Of a stretch of DNA of 64,000 bases, positions 25,950 to 34,396 are shown piece by piece. A program made the position numbers and the translations under genes. The notes under the pieces are model-generated. The model was given only the letters and a program-made list of their open reading frames with translations. It was not told the DNA's origin and ran no database searches. Positions within the stretch are counted from its first letter, which is position 1, and the number at the start of each line of letters is the position of its first letter. Origin of the DNA: Natronospira bacteriovora (GTDB lineage Bacteria > Pseudomonadota > Gammaproteobacteria > Natronospirales > Natronospiraceae); contig NZ_JAVDDT010000005.1 in NCBI RefSeq assembly GCF_030848495.1, forward strand, positions 163,004 to 227,003, read 5' to 3'.

Positions 25950-26750
25950 CTAACTCGCCAGATCCTGGCGGGAATAGCCCAGGGCGGCCAGGGCACTCTC
26001 ATCCGCTTCGAGTTCCAGGGCAGGTGGCATCACCAGGGTGGTGTACTCCTTGTAGCTGGCCTCCGGCAGGGCTGCCAGTGCCAGGCGGTCCGCCCGGTGC
26101 TCGGCAATTGGCAATTGCGCAGCCTCATACAGAATCACCTCATGCTCGGGCGCGTACCAGTTGAGCAATTTGTCCCGCAGCACCCGCAGGCGACCGGCCT
26201 CGGCGTCGAACTTCGTACAACCGAGATCCCCGGCCAGCGCCACCTGCCAGAGAATCAGCAAGGCCGTCGGGTCCAGCTGGCGCTGATAGACCAGAAACTG
26301 GGTCGCCTCGAAGGACTGCACACCCCGCCGGCCAGGATCCATGCCCAGATCGGCATAGAGACAGGCCTCTGCGGAAATGCCGGGCTCCATGCGGGCCGGG
26401 TAACCCTCGGCCCGGGCCTTGCGGATGACTTCATGCGGCACGTCGGCAAACACACCCGGGTGACCATAGAACACCGCACACACCCGCTTGCCCGCCCGCA
26501 CCTCGGCCATGATGGCGGCGTCCATTTCCCGGTAGGTCTGACGGCGATCCTTGTCGGGCGCGTAGAAATCCTGCAGTGGCCGCACATCGGGGTGACGCCG
26601 GGACAACCATTCATGGGCCCAGCCATCGGTCATGGAAAAGACCACTTCAGCGCATTCCATCTCCGACATCGCACGGGTAATGAGATGGCGCCCGAGCGTA
26701 ATGCCGCTGCCGATAAACACCAGTGAACCCTGCGTTGAAGCGGCGCTCAT
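25950..26750 (-). CDS. Borosin-type peptide backbone alpha-N-methyltransferase (SonM-like, split)
   Basis: A 266-residue TP-methylase-fold protein without a fused substrate tail. The N-terminal SLVFIGSGITLG, FYA (62-64), RRQTYREM (69-76), YGHPGVF (95-101), GISAEACL (124-131), FEATQF and HEVILYEA (203-210) match what I recall of SonM and the fungal OphMA catalytic domain. In OphMA, tyrosines and an arginine of the FYA...RRxTY region act in catalysis. Such enzymes use SAM to methylate backbone amides of a precursor bound through its leader. No cobalamin or siroheme genes are nearby. Its ATG overlaps the stop of the upstream hybrid kinase, two genes after a matching precursor gene. Confidence 0.88.
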   Translation of the reverse strand: MSAASTQGSLVFIGSGITLGRHLITRAMSEMECAEVVFSMTDGWAHEWLSRRHPDVRPLQDFYAPDKDRRQTYREMDAAIMAEVRAGKRVCAVFYGHPGVFADVPHEVIRKARAEGYPARMEPGISAEACLYADLGMDPGRRGVQSFEATQFLVYQRQLDPTALLILWQVALAGDLGCTKFDAEAGRLRVLRDKLLNWYAPEHEVILYEAAQLPIAEHRADRLALAALPEASYKEYTTLVMPPALELEADESALAALGYSRQDLAS

Positions 26751-29700
26751 GCCTGCCCCTTGCCAGCAAGGCTGACGATACGATTCAGGAGGATGGAAAA
26801 GTCCACGGGCTTGGTTTCATAGAAGGCGCAACCGGCCTCCAGTGCACGCATGCGCATGGCATCACCGGCAAAGGCAGAAACCGCAATCACCGGAATGGCA
26901 CTCGTCGCGGGGGATTGCTTCAGTTTGCGCACCGCTTCATCCCCCTGCATACCCGGCAGATGCATGTCCATCAGGATCACGTCGGGCTGCCAGTCAGGAA
27001 TGGCGTCCAGTCCGGCCTCGGCGGTCTCGGCCGAGGCAACGACCATCCCCTCCATTGTGAGAAACTCGCTCATCAGCTCCCGGTTGATACGGTTGTCTTC
27101 CACCATGAAAACGCGAAGGGGCTGACCATCCGATCGCTGGATCTTGTCGCCGATCACCTCCGGGATTGCCGAAGAAAACCCAGAACGAGTCGGCTGCATG
27201 GGCAAGTCAATCGAAAACGTCGCGCCTTCACCCGGCTGGCTGCTGACGGAAATCTCACCACCCAGCAAGGCACACAGGTTTCGGGTCACCGCCAGACCAA
27301 GGCCTACACCACCCACTCGACGATCCAGCTCACGATTGGACTGACTGAAGGGTTCGAAAATCCTTTCCTGCTCATCGGCGGCAATTCCCACGCCGTCATC
27401 CTCAACACGAATGAGCAATCTCGATGAATCCTCGCCAGCCACCCTTTCCTCACGGATACACAGTCGTACGCAGCCATCGTCAGTGAAGCGACAGGCATTG
27501 GAAACGAGGTTAAGCAGTATCTGGCGCAATTTCAGGGCATCGGTCTGAACCCGTGATGGCGCCTGATCCATCTCGAGCAGAAGACGATTACCGGCTCGTT
27601 CGTACTGTGGCTGCACCATCCCGGCCACTTCCTCAATCAACGGCAACAATTCGACCGACTCGATACTGACGGGCATCCGTCCGGATTCCAGACGACTAAC
27701 ATCCAGAAGCTCGTCAATCAGAGACAGCAGATGTCGGCTGGCTGTATCGATCTGGCTTGAATAGCGATGAATTTTTGGCGAATTGCTTGCCGGCAGCCGT
27801 TTCAGCAGCTTCTGACTGAAACCATTAATCGCGTTCAGTGGTGTGCGCAGTTCATGAGAAACCTGGGCCAGGAAATTCCCCTTGGCCTCGGCTGCCTTGA
27901 GCGACTCGGCAATGGCCTCTTCCAGGCCGGTCCGGGCCTGCTCCATATCCTTCAATGCCTGCTCGGCGCGGACACGCTCCTGGGACAACTCTTCAAGCTG
28001 ATGAGCCCGGGCCAGTGCCACCAGTGCATGGGCACGCAGGCGGCCCATGCGATCCAGGTCGATTGCTTCAGCCGCATCCACGTTTCCCGGAATGGCCAGA
28101 ACCAGCACACCCTCGACGGTCACGTCCTGGGCCAACGTGAGAACCAGCTGCTGCTCTGATGCCATGCCCGTGAATCGTGGCGTTGACCGCGCCACTCGAG
28201 CAGGGAAACCCGGCCGAAGGGCGGGGCCCTGTTGCAAATGGATCCCCGGTGCCAGCTCCCTGGCCTGTTGGACATAGCGAGTCAACAACTCGTCCGCTGG
28301 CACACCACGGAGCGGCAAGACGTCCTCGTTTGAACCGTGAATCGCAACCCAGCGAAACTCTCGTCGACGCCAGTCACGTGTCAGGATTTCACTACGGTAG
28401 ACCGGGCCGAACAAGCGCATGCCTCCCTCCAACAGCACGCGGTAGACACCTTCGGCCGTGGAGTGGATGTTGATGCTTCGGGCAATCTCGCCCAGTCCGG
28501 CCAGTTCCTGATTGCGCTGCTCAACTCTGGCATTCAACTGTGCCCAGTTTCGGTAGCGCTGAAACATGGCAAAACCCAGAAAGATGAGCAAGAAGCCACC
28601 GCCAGCCGACGCATTACGGAGCCAGCGCTCACGTGCCAGTCTCCCTTCAGCCACCAGGCGATCATAGTTCGCCAGACGCGTATCGAAACTGACTCGCCGA
28701 TAGGCCAGACCCGCCGCACCTTCCTGCCGATTGAGCTGCTCCTCCTGCAACTGATCGATAGCGAGCTGATACTCATAAGCTCGCTCAAAGTCATCTTCGG
28801 TTTCTGCGATGGCAAGCAATTCCTGTTTGACCGCAATGACATCACTCAAGCGATCGTATTCCATGAACGCGTCCACCAGCCCATCGGCCACCTGCCTGGC
28901 AGACTCAAAACGCCCTGCCTGGACATAGGCCTGCAGCAAAAAATAGCGTGCCTCCAGGGCACCGACATGGAAGCTGCTCAGCCGCATTCGCTCAACGGCA
29001 TATTCAAGTTGCGCGATAGCCTCAGGAAGGTCACCTGCATCCAGCAGGTACTGGCCATACATATTCTCGGTCACGGCAATCAATACCGGGTCTGCCGCGG
29101 CCACGCACTGTTCACGGGCCTGCCTCAGGTAATCACGCGCATACCCAATGCCATATTCGGGATGAACGCGCAAAGAATTGCTCAGGTGGATCAAGTCATA
29201 GCATAGGCGCCGTACATCACCGCTTTCCTCGGAGGCCGCCAGGGAACGGCGCGCATAGTCCAGAGCACGGTCATGGTCCCCCGCTCGCAAGAACAAGGCA
29301 TAGGCACGGGAAAAGACCTGACTGTGCGCCTGCGGCTCGTCCACGCTCGGCAATAACTCCAATGCATCGAGTAACAGGCGATAGGCAGAGTCAAAATCAT
29401 GAGTTGATTCAGCAGCATTCGCCGCCAATGACAGGGTTCTTACGCGAAGATCTGTCGGCAGATCCTGCGCCAGTAACTCGTCGAGGTCCCGGCGCGCACT
29501 TCGGAGAGCACCCGCAAGCATCCGATTACGCGCCTCGACCAGGCGCAGTTCATGTTGGCGCCTTGGCGGCAGTTCGTGCATTCGATGACGGATGGCATCA
29601 AGCCTTGCCTGGGATTCCTGCCAGGGCGCGGTCTGGCTCACCTGAATAATCCGGTCAACTTCCTGCTCCAACGGGCTATCTGCCAGAAGCGGAAATGAAA

Positions 29701-29809
29701 TGATCATCAGGGCAAGCAGTAGAGCACCTCGCCGACCGGCTTCCGCCAAGGATGCAGTCGATGTGGTTGAACCCCAGAATTCCCGGATGTACTGACGGGT
29801 TGGGCGCAT
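26747..29809 (-). CDS. TPR-GAF hybrid sensor histidine kinase embedded in the borosin operon
   Basis: A 1020-residue kinase: an N-terminal hydrophobic segment (about 28-43), a helical TPR-like sensor region (about 55-390), a membrane helix (about 403-420, GGGFLLIFLGFAMF), a GAF-like region (about 440-600), a HisKA domain with QVSHELRTP (His652), a HATPase with NACRF, DDGVGI and GLGLAV motifs, and a C-terminal receiver with MDMHLPG (Asp948). There is no Hpt or output domain, so phosphate must pass to unlinked partners. The start at 29809 (ATG) has a weak ribosome-binding site, 33 bp past the precursor stop. Its stop overlaps the methyltransferase start. Placement between precursor and enzyme suggests a role in sensing tied to the peptide. 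Confidence 0.9.
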   Translation of the reverse strand: MRPTRQYIREFWGSTTSTASLAEAGRRGALLLALMIISFPLLADSPLEQEVDRIIQVSQTAPWQESQARLDAIRHRMHELPPRRQHELRLVEARNRMLAGALRSARRDLDELLAQDLPTDLRVRTLSLAANAAESTHDFDSAYRLLLDALELLPSVDEPQAHSQVFSRAYALFLRAGDHDRALDYARRSLAASEESGDVRRLCYDLIHLSNSLRVHPEYGIGYARDYLRQAREQCVAAADPVLIAVTENMYGQYLLDAGDLPEAIAQLEYAVERMRLSSFHVGALEARYFLLQAYVQAGRFESARQVADGLVDAFMEYDRLSDVIAVKQELLAIAETEDDFERAYEYQLAIDQLQEEQLNRQEGAAGLAYRRVSFDTRLANYDRLVAEGRLARERWLRNASAGGGFLLIFLGFAMFQRYRNWAQLNARVEQRNQELAGLGEIARSINIHSTAEGVYRVLLEGGMRLFGPVYRSEILTRDWRRREFRWVAIHGSNEDVLPLRGVPADELLTRYVQQARELAPGIHLQQGPALRPGFPARVARSTPRFTGMASEQQLVLTLAQDVTVEGVLVLAIPGNVDAAEAIDLDRMGRLRAHALVALARAHQLEELSQERVRAEQALKDMEQARTGLEEAIAESLKAAEAKGNFLAQVSHELRTPLNAINGFSQKLLKRLPASNSPKIHRYSSQIDTASRHLLSLIDELLDVSRLESGRMPVSIESVELLPLIEEVAGMVQPQYERAGNRLLLEMDQAPSRVQTDALKLRQILLNLVSNACRFTDDGCVRLCIREERVAGEDSSRLLIRVEDDGVGIAADEQERIFEPFSQSNRELDRRVGGVGLGLAVTRNLCALLGGEISVSSQPGEGATFSIDLPMQPTRSGFSSAIPEVIGDKIQRSDGQPLRVFMVEDNRINRELMSEFLTMEGMVVASAETAEAGLDAIPDWQPDVILMDMHLPGMQGDEAVRKLKQSPATSAIPVIAVSAFAGDAMRMRALEAGCAFYETKPVDFSILLNRIVSLAGKGQA

Positions 29810-29842
29810 GATCAAGACCCGGCTCTCGAATGGCCGGCAACC

Positions 29843-30055
29843 TCAGTCGTAGGACTTGAAGGTGGTATTGCTGGATGACAACTCGGAACAGCCTGACAAG
29901 GCCTTGATGCGCTCCATGTCACCAGATCGCAGCGCAGCCTTTTCGTCCTCGCTCAAGCCGAATTGTTCCATGACAGCTTCCGGATCGTGCCCGTAGCGTG
30001 CTTCCAGTTCGGCACTTGCGCCCAATGCCTTGAGCAATTCATTCAAACCGGCCAT
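29843..30055 (-). CDS. Putative split-borosin precursor peptide
   Basis: A 70-residue peptide. Residues 1-52 are helical with a LigA-like pattern, GHDPEAVMEQFGLSEDEKAA and LRSGDMERIKAL, the layout of the borosin-binding domain by which split methyltransferases hold their substrate. Residues 54-70 form a Ser/Thr/Asn-rich tail (SGCSELSSSNTTFKSYD) that would be the core and is the likely site of backbone N-methylation. AAGGAGG sits seven bases before the ATG, the strongest ribosome-binding site in this area, as expected for a highly made precursor. It is first in the operon. Free LigA-domain proteins of other function exist, so the call depends on the methyltransferase downstream. Confidence 0.8.
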   Translation of the reverse strand: MAGLNELLKALGASAELEARYGHDPEAVMEQFGLSEDEKAALRSGDMERIKALSGCSELSSSNTTFKSYD

Positions 30056-30150
30056 CAAATAACCTCCTTATTGTGTGTTCATCCTGTTTTCGCCACTTTC
30101 CCCTCGAATCGACACAGAGTGGCCGAGTGGTGATCCTATCGAAGCTAGCA

Positions 30151-30167
30151 CATTCCCAGAGGGAATG
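30151..30167. promoter_or_regulatory. Perfect palindrome midway between borosin operon and divergent hydrolase
   Basis: CATTCCCAGAGGGAATG has 7-bp perfect arms around AGA. It is 96 bp from the precursor start and 83 bp from the divergent hydrolase start, a central place for an operator controlling both. No regulator gene is adjacent apart from the hybrid kinase. I could not pick convincing -35/-10 boxes. Confidence 0.5.
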
Positions 30168-30249
30168 AGTACCATTATCCACTTTGCAGCCAATGGGCCG
30201 TCCAGACCAAAACCGGGTCGTGGGCCTACTCAATTTGGAGCATTGATTG

Positions 30250-31710
30250 ATGTATCGAGAGATTGGGCAACCATTGAAATCGGGCAGGCTTCTGCTGTTA
30301 TTGCTCCTGATCAAACTGGCTTTCGCGCCCGCCACGGCTCAGCACCCTGACGCTGGCGAGTCAATTGCCGCCTATTCTGCGGCGCCTTCGCTCGCGGTCC
30401 TTCAGCGGGAAGACGGCGAACGGCGCGTGACGGGCAAGCCGACGAACGACACCGAGGTGGCCGATCACCTGTTCGAGATTGGCTCCATCACCAAGCTGTT
30501 CACCGGCCTGTTGCTGGCTGAGCTGATCGAGGACGGCATGGTCTCGGAAGACACCACCATTGCCGAGCTGATGCCCCAGGGACGGGTGCTGGACACGGAG
30601 GTGGGCAGCATCACCCTGCTCGAGCTGGCCACCCATTCCTCCGGCCTGCCTCGCCTGCCGACCCAGGGCCCCATGCTGCGGCGCCTGCTGCTGCAAATGG
30701 GCGACCCCTATGCCGGCAGCACCCGCGAGGAAATCCTGGATGCGGTCGCTGCCCTGTCGTCGGATGAGCTGGAAAACCGGGGGCGGATGCAGTACTCCAA
30801 CCTGGGCATGGCCCTGCTGGGTCAATTGCTGGCCGAGGCGGCGGGCCAGCCCTATGAACAGCTGATTGAGGAACGCCTGCTCCAGCCCCTGGGCATGAAG
30901 GACACCCGTTTCACCCGGGACGCCCTGGGCGATCCGCGCCTGCAAAGGCCTCATCGCGAGAACGGGCTGGCCGCCTCGAACTGGCGGCTGGATGCCTACA
31001 ACCCCACCGGCGGCCTGGTCTCCAGCCTGGCTGACATGGAACGCTTCCTCGACGCCGTGATCGCCGCCGAGCACCCGGCCATGCAGCGCAGCCTGTCGGT
31101 GGCCCTGCGGAACGAAGACGGTGAACCCGTCATGGGGCTTGGCTGGATCATCCGTGAAAGAAACGGCGAAACCGTCTACTGGCACAACGGCCGCACCGGG
31201 GGCTACAGTAGCTTTCTCGCCTGGATGCCGGAATCGGAACGGGGCCTGATCATGCTGGCCAACGCCAGCCACTCCATGGATCCGGCCGCCTGGGCCCTGC
31301 TTGAGGGTGAGCAGGCCCTGCCGCACCCCGATGTCAGCCTGCTGTGGCAGGGCTTCTTCCTGGTCATGCTGGCGCTGGCGCCAATCACGCTCTTTGGCCG
31401 GCGGGTGGAATTGCGGGAGACATTGAAGGGGACGGCCAAGCACCCCAAAGGCTGGCTCAATGGCATCGGCAGCGGCATGAGTGCCGCCTTCATTCTGGGC
31501 GTGGTCTGGCTCAACGCACCCTGGCAGCTCTGGCCCATGGCCCTGTTCTGGCTGTCGGCCGTGCTCTGCCTCGCCCTGGCCGCTGCCATGCTGCCCCTGC
31601 TGCGCCAGCTGCCTGCCCTGCCCCGTGAGGGACGGGCCATGAACAGCCTGGGATTCGCCTTCGATGTGATTCTGCTGCTGGCCCTGGTGGTGATGCTGGC
31701 GCTCTGGTGA
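30250..31710 (+). CDS. Beta-lactamase-fold serine hydrolase with C-terminal membrane domain
   Basis: A 486-residue class C-like serine hydrolase: a signal/anchor (LLLLLLLIKLAFAPATA), the SxxK motif in GSITKLFT (Ser79, Lys82), YSN as the second motif, and HNGRTGG in place of KTG. Residues about 365-486 add roughly four membrane helices. Proteins of this group are D-amino-acid peptidases, esterases or peptide-modifying enzymes more often than true beta-lactamases. ATG at 30250 has GGAG nine bases upstream. It is divergent from the borosin precursor across a shared palindrome, so a role in processing or resistance is possible but unproven. Confidence 0.85.
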   Translation: MYREIGQPLKSGRLLLLLLLIKLAFAPATAQHPDAGESIAAYSAAPSLAVLQREDGERRVTGKPTNDTEVADHLFEIGSITKLFTGLLLAELIEDGMVSEDTTIAELMPQGRVLDTEVGSITLLELATHSSGLPRLPTQGPMLRRLLLQMGDPYAGSTREEILDAVAALSSDELENRGRMQYSNLGMALLGQLLAEAAGQPYEQLIEERLLQPLGMKDTRFTRDALGDPRLQRPHRENGLAASNWRLDAYNPTGGLVSSLADMERFLDAVIAAEHPAMQRSLSVALRNEDGEPVMGLGWIIRERNGETVYWHNGRTGGYSSFLAWMPESERGLIMLANASHSMDPAAWALLEGEQALPHPDVSLLWQGFFLVMLALAPITLFGRRVELRETLKGTAKHPKGWLNGIGSGMSAAFILGVVWLNAPWQLWPMALFWLSAVLCLALAAAMLPLLRQLPALPREGRAMNSLGFAFDVILLLALVVMLALW

Positions 31711-31723
31711 GCGCCAGCATCAC
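31690..31723. terminator. Perfect 15-bp hairpin across the hydrolase stop codon
   Basis: GTGATGCTGGCGCTC and its exact complement flank a TGGT loop, and the TGA stop (31708-31710) sits at the loop's end. There is no T-run on either side. It lies between convergent genes whose stops are 36 bp apart, so it may block read-through or protect 3' ends. Confidence 0.55.
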
Positions 31724-31746
31724 TCCATGGATCATCCGGCCCGGAA

Positions 31747-34374
31747 TCAGGCCAGGCGACGGCGGGCCATCAGGCCCGCCAGGGCCAGAATCATCAGCAG
31801 GGGCAGGAGCGGATCCAGGCGGCTGTCCGGGCCGGCGAGCGAACAGCCGGAAGATGAGCCGCCACCGCTGCCACTCGGGCAGGCCGATGTTTGCGCATTG
31901 CGGGTGGCACTGGTGCGCTCCGCGCCGTGATCGCTGGTGGCCACCATGCGCCACTGATAGCCGCTGCCACAGGACAGACCACTCACGTTGAAACTGACGG
32001 GAACCGCCTCGTCAGGGTTGCCGCTGATGTTCTGCGTCACCACACTTCCGAAAGAATCCTGCCCGTATTCCAGTCGAATGGTCTGATCCCGACCCTGGGT
32101 CTCGATATCCGCCGTTGCCTCGAAGAAATCCTCACCCACGTTTCCAGTCGCGGCGTTAAGAATCCGCGGCGCCTGAGCTTCCAGCACGAGGCTGACGTCA
32201 TCCAGGTTGCCTTCACGAACGACAAAGCCATCAGCCGGCGTCAGGCGACGATTGGTGTAACCGTTCACGTCGGCCTGGATTCGCCAGTAACGAACCACGC
32301 TGTCAGCGTCGAAACTGAAAGGGGCCACACCCTGGGCATTGGCCGTAACCTCGATGTTCTCGGCAACCACGGGATCGTCATCGCCGACACGGTAAAACAG
32401 AAGCAGGGAGACGCTTTCACCGGCAAACAGACCGGAGACCGTACCGGAAATCTGACGGTCCACCCCGGAAATCAACTGATCACAGGCACCGCCACCACCG
32501 AGGCATTCCTCGGCCGGTCGTTCCTCCGTGACTACGCCGGGGCCCTGGAAGGCGATCACGTCCCCCGCCTGGACGGTGGCCGTGGGAACCGAGAAACCGA
32601 ACTGGCCATCACGATTGGAACTGCCGCTGTACTCACCACCGGCCTGGGGCTCGACCACCACCGTGACATCCTCCACACCCTGACCGAGGCTGTTGTAGAG
32701 CACACCGGTAAAGGCATCGCCATCCACCAGGCTCACATTGGCCAGATAGGCACGACCGATGTTGTCGAAACCGCTGCCCTCGGGGGCCCGGACCGACCAG
32801 CGCAGGGTCGGTGAAAAGCCTTCGGCGGAGAGTTCCGTACCGGACCATTCACCCGCCGGACCAAAATAGGAGTCCACCAGAACACCATCGACGTGCAGTT
32901 CAAGTGCCACGTCGAAATCCCCATCGAGATTGGTCATCCAGTCAAAACTTACCTGGCTGGGTTCGGGCAGGCTGGTTTCGATCCAGCTGCTTTCCCCGCC
33001 AAACAGCGGGCCACTTGCGGGAACCGGCGCATCGTCACGGGTCACCACCTCCTGGGCCAGCCAGGTGGCACCTCCGCCCGTGCGCCAGTCCAGGCCGCTG
33101 GCATTGAGCGCTTCACCAAGGGTGGCCACAGGCTCACGGTAAGCGGCAATATCCTCGGCGGTGTAGGCCATGACGCGGACATTGTCCCGCTCGTCAACAA
33201 GACCCGTGGCAATGCCATTTTCCGTAAGCACGTCCGGGTTGGAGAAATGATCGATCTGCGGGCAACTGCTGCAACCCGTTCCATAGGCCATGATGGTCCG
33301 GAATTCACCGGGAACACGGTGACCGTAGGCCCACTCCTGGATCAGCTGATGGGGTTCCAGATCCGTATTGGAGGGGTCATGGGCGAGCCCCATGTTGTGC
33401 CCCAGTTCATGGGCGAAGGTCTGATTGCCAAGACAGAAGGCGCGGGTAACGGAATAACCGGAATCGCTCCAGCTTCCGCCAAGCCCTGTCTTGATCCAGG
33501 CCATGCCGCACACCCCCGTGTCGGAATGGTCACCGATCAACGCGACCAGATCCGCGGCGTATGCATCCCGTAGATTCTGCGCGGCACCGCTGTTGGTGAG
33601 GGTGCGCAGATCGTCGCGCATGTCATCGGTTTCGTTGAAATTGAACAGCTGCTGGGCGACCAGGCGCACCCGGTGAGTGGATTCACTGTTGATGTAGGCC
33701 GTATTGGTGGCTTCCAGGGCGTTGCGGATCGCCAACCGCAGGGACGGTTCGCCGCCACCAACACCGGAATAATAGGAGACGGCATCCGGGGTATAGAGCA
33801 CCAGCACATCAATAACCGGATCCTGTCCATCCGATTTTTCTTCAGCCTCCATTCCCAGAGGCTTCTGCATGACCTCATGCAGGGACCGCTCGCCGTCCAC
33901 GCCTTTCGGGCGCAGAGGGCCCGACGGGTGATGGGCCGGGGGCTCGTGTCGCGGATCACGCTCCTGCAACAGATGGAGGCCCGGACTCAGGGAAACCAAC
34001 TCGAAACGGCGCGGGCCAACGGCAAACAGACCGGCAGCCCGCTGCCCGCTAATGGTGAAGGTGGCGCTTCCCTGCCGGCGTTCACCGTCATAAAGGTGCC
34101 CGCGCCAGACCAAGGTGCCATCACCGTCGTCGCGGACTTCCATCGCTTCAAGACGGTAAAGCTGCCCATCGGGCAGATTGAGCAGGCCACCACCCAGCAA
34201 CGCCGTCACATCAAACGCCGTAGCCTGCTGGTCGGCCAGGGGCTGGGGGGCCGTCTGGTGCTCGGCCAATGCCGCCGTCTGGCTATCGTCAAACTGGAAC
34301 AGCAGCGGCTGACCCTGGGCTGCCAGTCCGGAGGCACAAGCCACAAGGGCCAGAAACATCAATACGCGCATCAT
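31747..34374 (-). CDS. Secreted metzincin (reprolysin-like) protease with C-terminal sorting-type tail
   Basis: An 875-residue protein: a signal peptide (VLMFLALVACASGLAA), a pro-domain of about 180 residues, and a metzincin catalytic domain with FAHELGHNMGLAHD (His322, Glu323, His326, His332) and the Met-turn IMAYG. Several beta-rich Ig/PKD-like domains follow from about residue 420. The end is a low-complexity SGSGGGSSSGCS linker, a hydrophobic helix (LDPLLPLLMILALAGLMA) and RRR. That tail matches the Gly-Cys/hydrophobic/Arg CTERM type (JDVT-CTERM-like, from memory) that directs processing at the envelope. GAGGA is eight bases before the ATG. A lipoprotein gene lies 22 bp upstream in the same operon. 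Confidence 0.9.
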   Translation of the reverse strand: MMRVLMFLALVACASGLAAQGQPLLFQFDDSQTAALAEHQTAPQPLADQQATAFDVTALLGGGLLNLPDGQLYRLEAMEVRDDGDGTLVWRGHLYDGERRQGSATFTISGQRAAGLFAVGPRRFELVSLSPGLHLLQERDPRHEPPAHHPSGPLRPKGVDGERSLHEVMQKPLGMEAEEKSDGQDPVIDVLVLYTPDAVSYYSGVGGGEPSLRLAIRNALEATNTAYINSESTHRVRLVAQQLFNFNETDDMRDDLRTLTNSGAAQNLRDAYAADLVALIGDHSDTGVCGMAWIKTGLGGSWSDSGYSVTRAFCLGNQTFAHELGHNMGLAHDPSNTDLEPHQLIQEWAYGHRVPGEFRTIMAYGTGCSSCPQIDHFSNPDVLTENGIATGLVDERDNVRVMAYTAEDIAAYREPVATLGEALNASGLDWRTGGGATWLAQEVVTRDDAPVPASGPLFGGESSWIETSLPEPSQVSFDWMTNLDGDFDVALELHVDGVLVDSYFGPAGEWSGTELSAEGFSPTLRWSVRAPEGSGFDNIGRAYLANVSLVDGDAFTGVLYNSLGQGVEDVTVVVEPQAGGEYSGSSNRDGQFGFSVPTATVQAGDVIAFQGPGVVTEERPAEECLGGGGACDQLISGVDRQISGTVSGLFAGESVSLLLFYRVGDDDPVVAENIEVTANAQGVAPFSFDADSVVRYWRIQADVNGYTNRRLTPADGFVVREGNLDDVSLVLEAQAPRILNAATGNVGEDFFEATADIETQGRDQTIRLEYGQDSFGSVVTQNISGNPDEAVPVSFNVSGLSCGSGYQWRMVATSDHGAERTSATRNAQTSACPSGSGGGSSSGCSLAGPDSRLDPLLPLLMILALAGLMARRRLA

Positions 34375-34396
34375 CGTCGCTTTCCTCACCTTTTCT

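Noticed and set aside
25950..26750. Cobalamin, siroheme or diphthine methyltransferase
   Set aside because: Only the general TP-methylase fold is shared; FYA...RRxTY, YGHPGVF and GISAEACL, plus the adjacent precursor gene, favour a borosin enzyme.
30250..31710. True beta-lactamase
   Set aside because: The third motif is HNGRTGG and a membrane domain follows, which suits peptidases or esterases of the family better.
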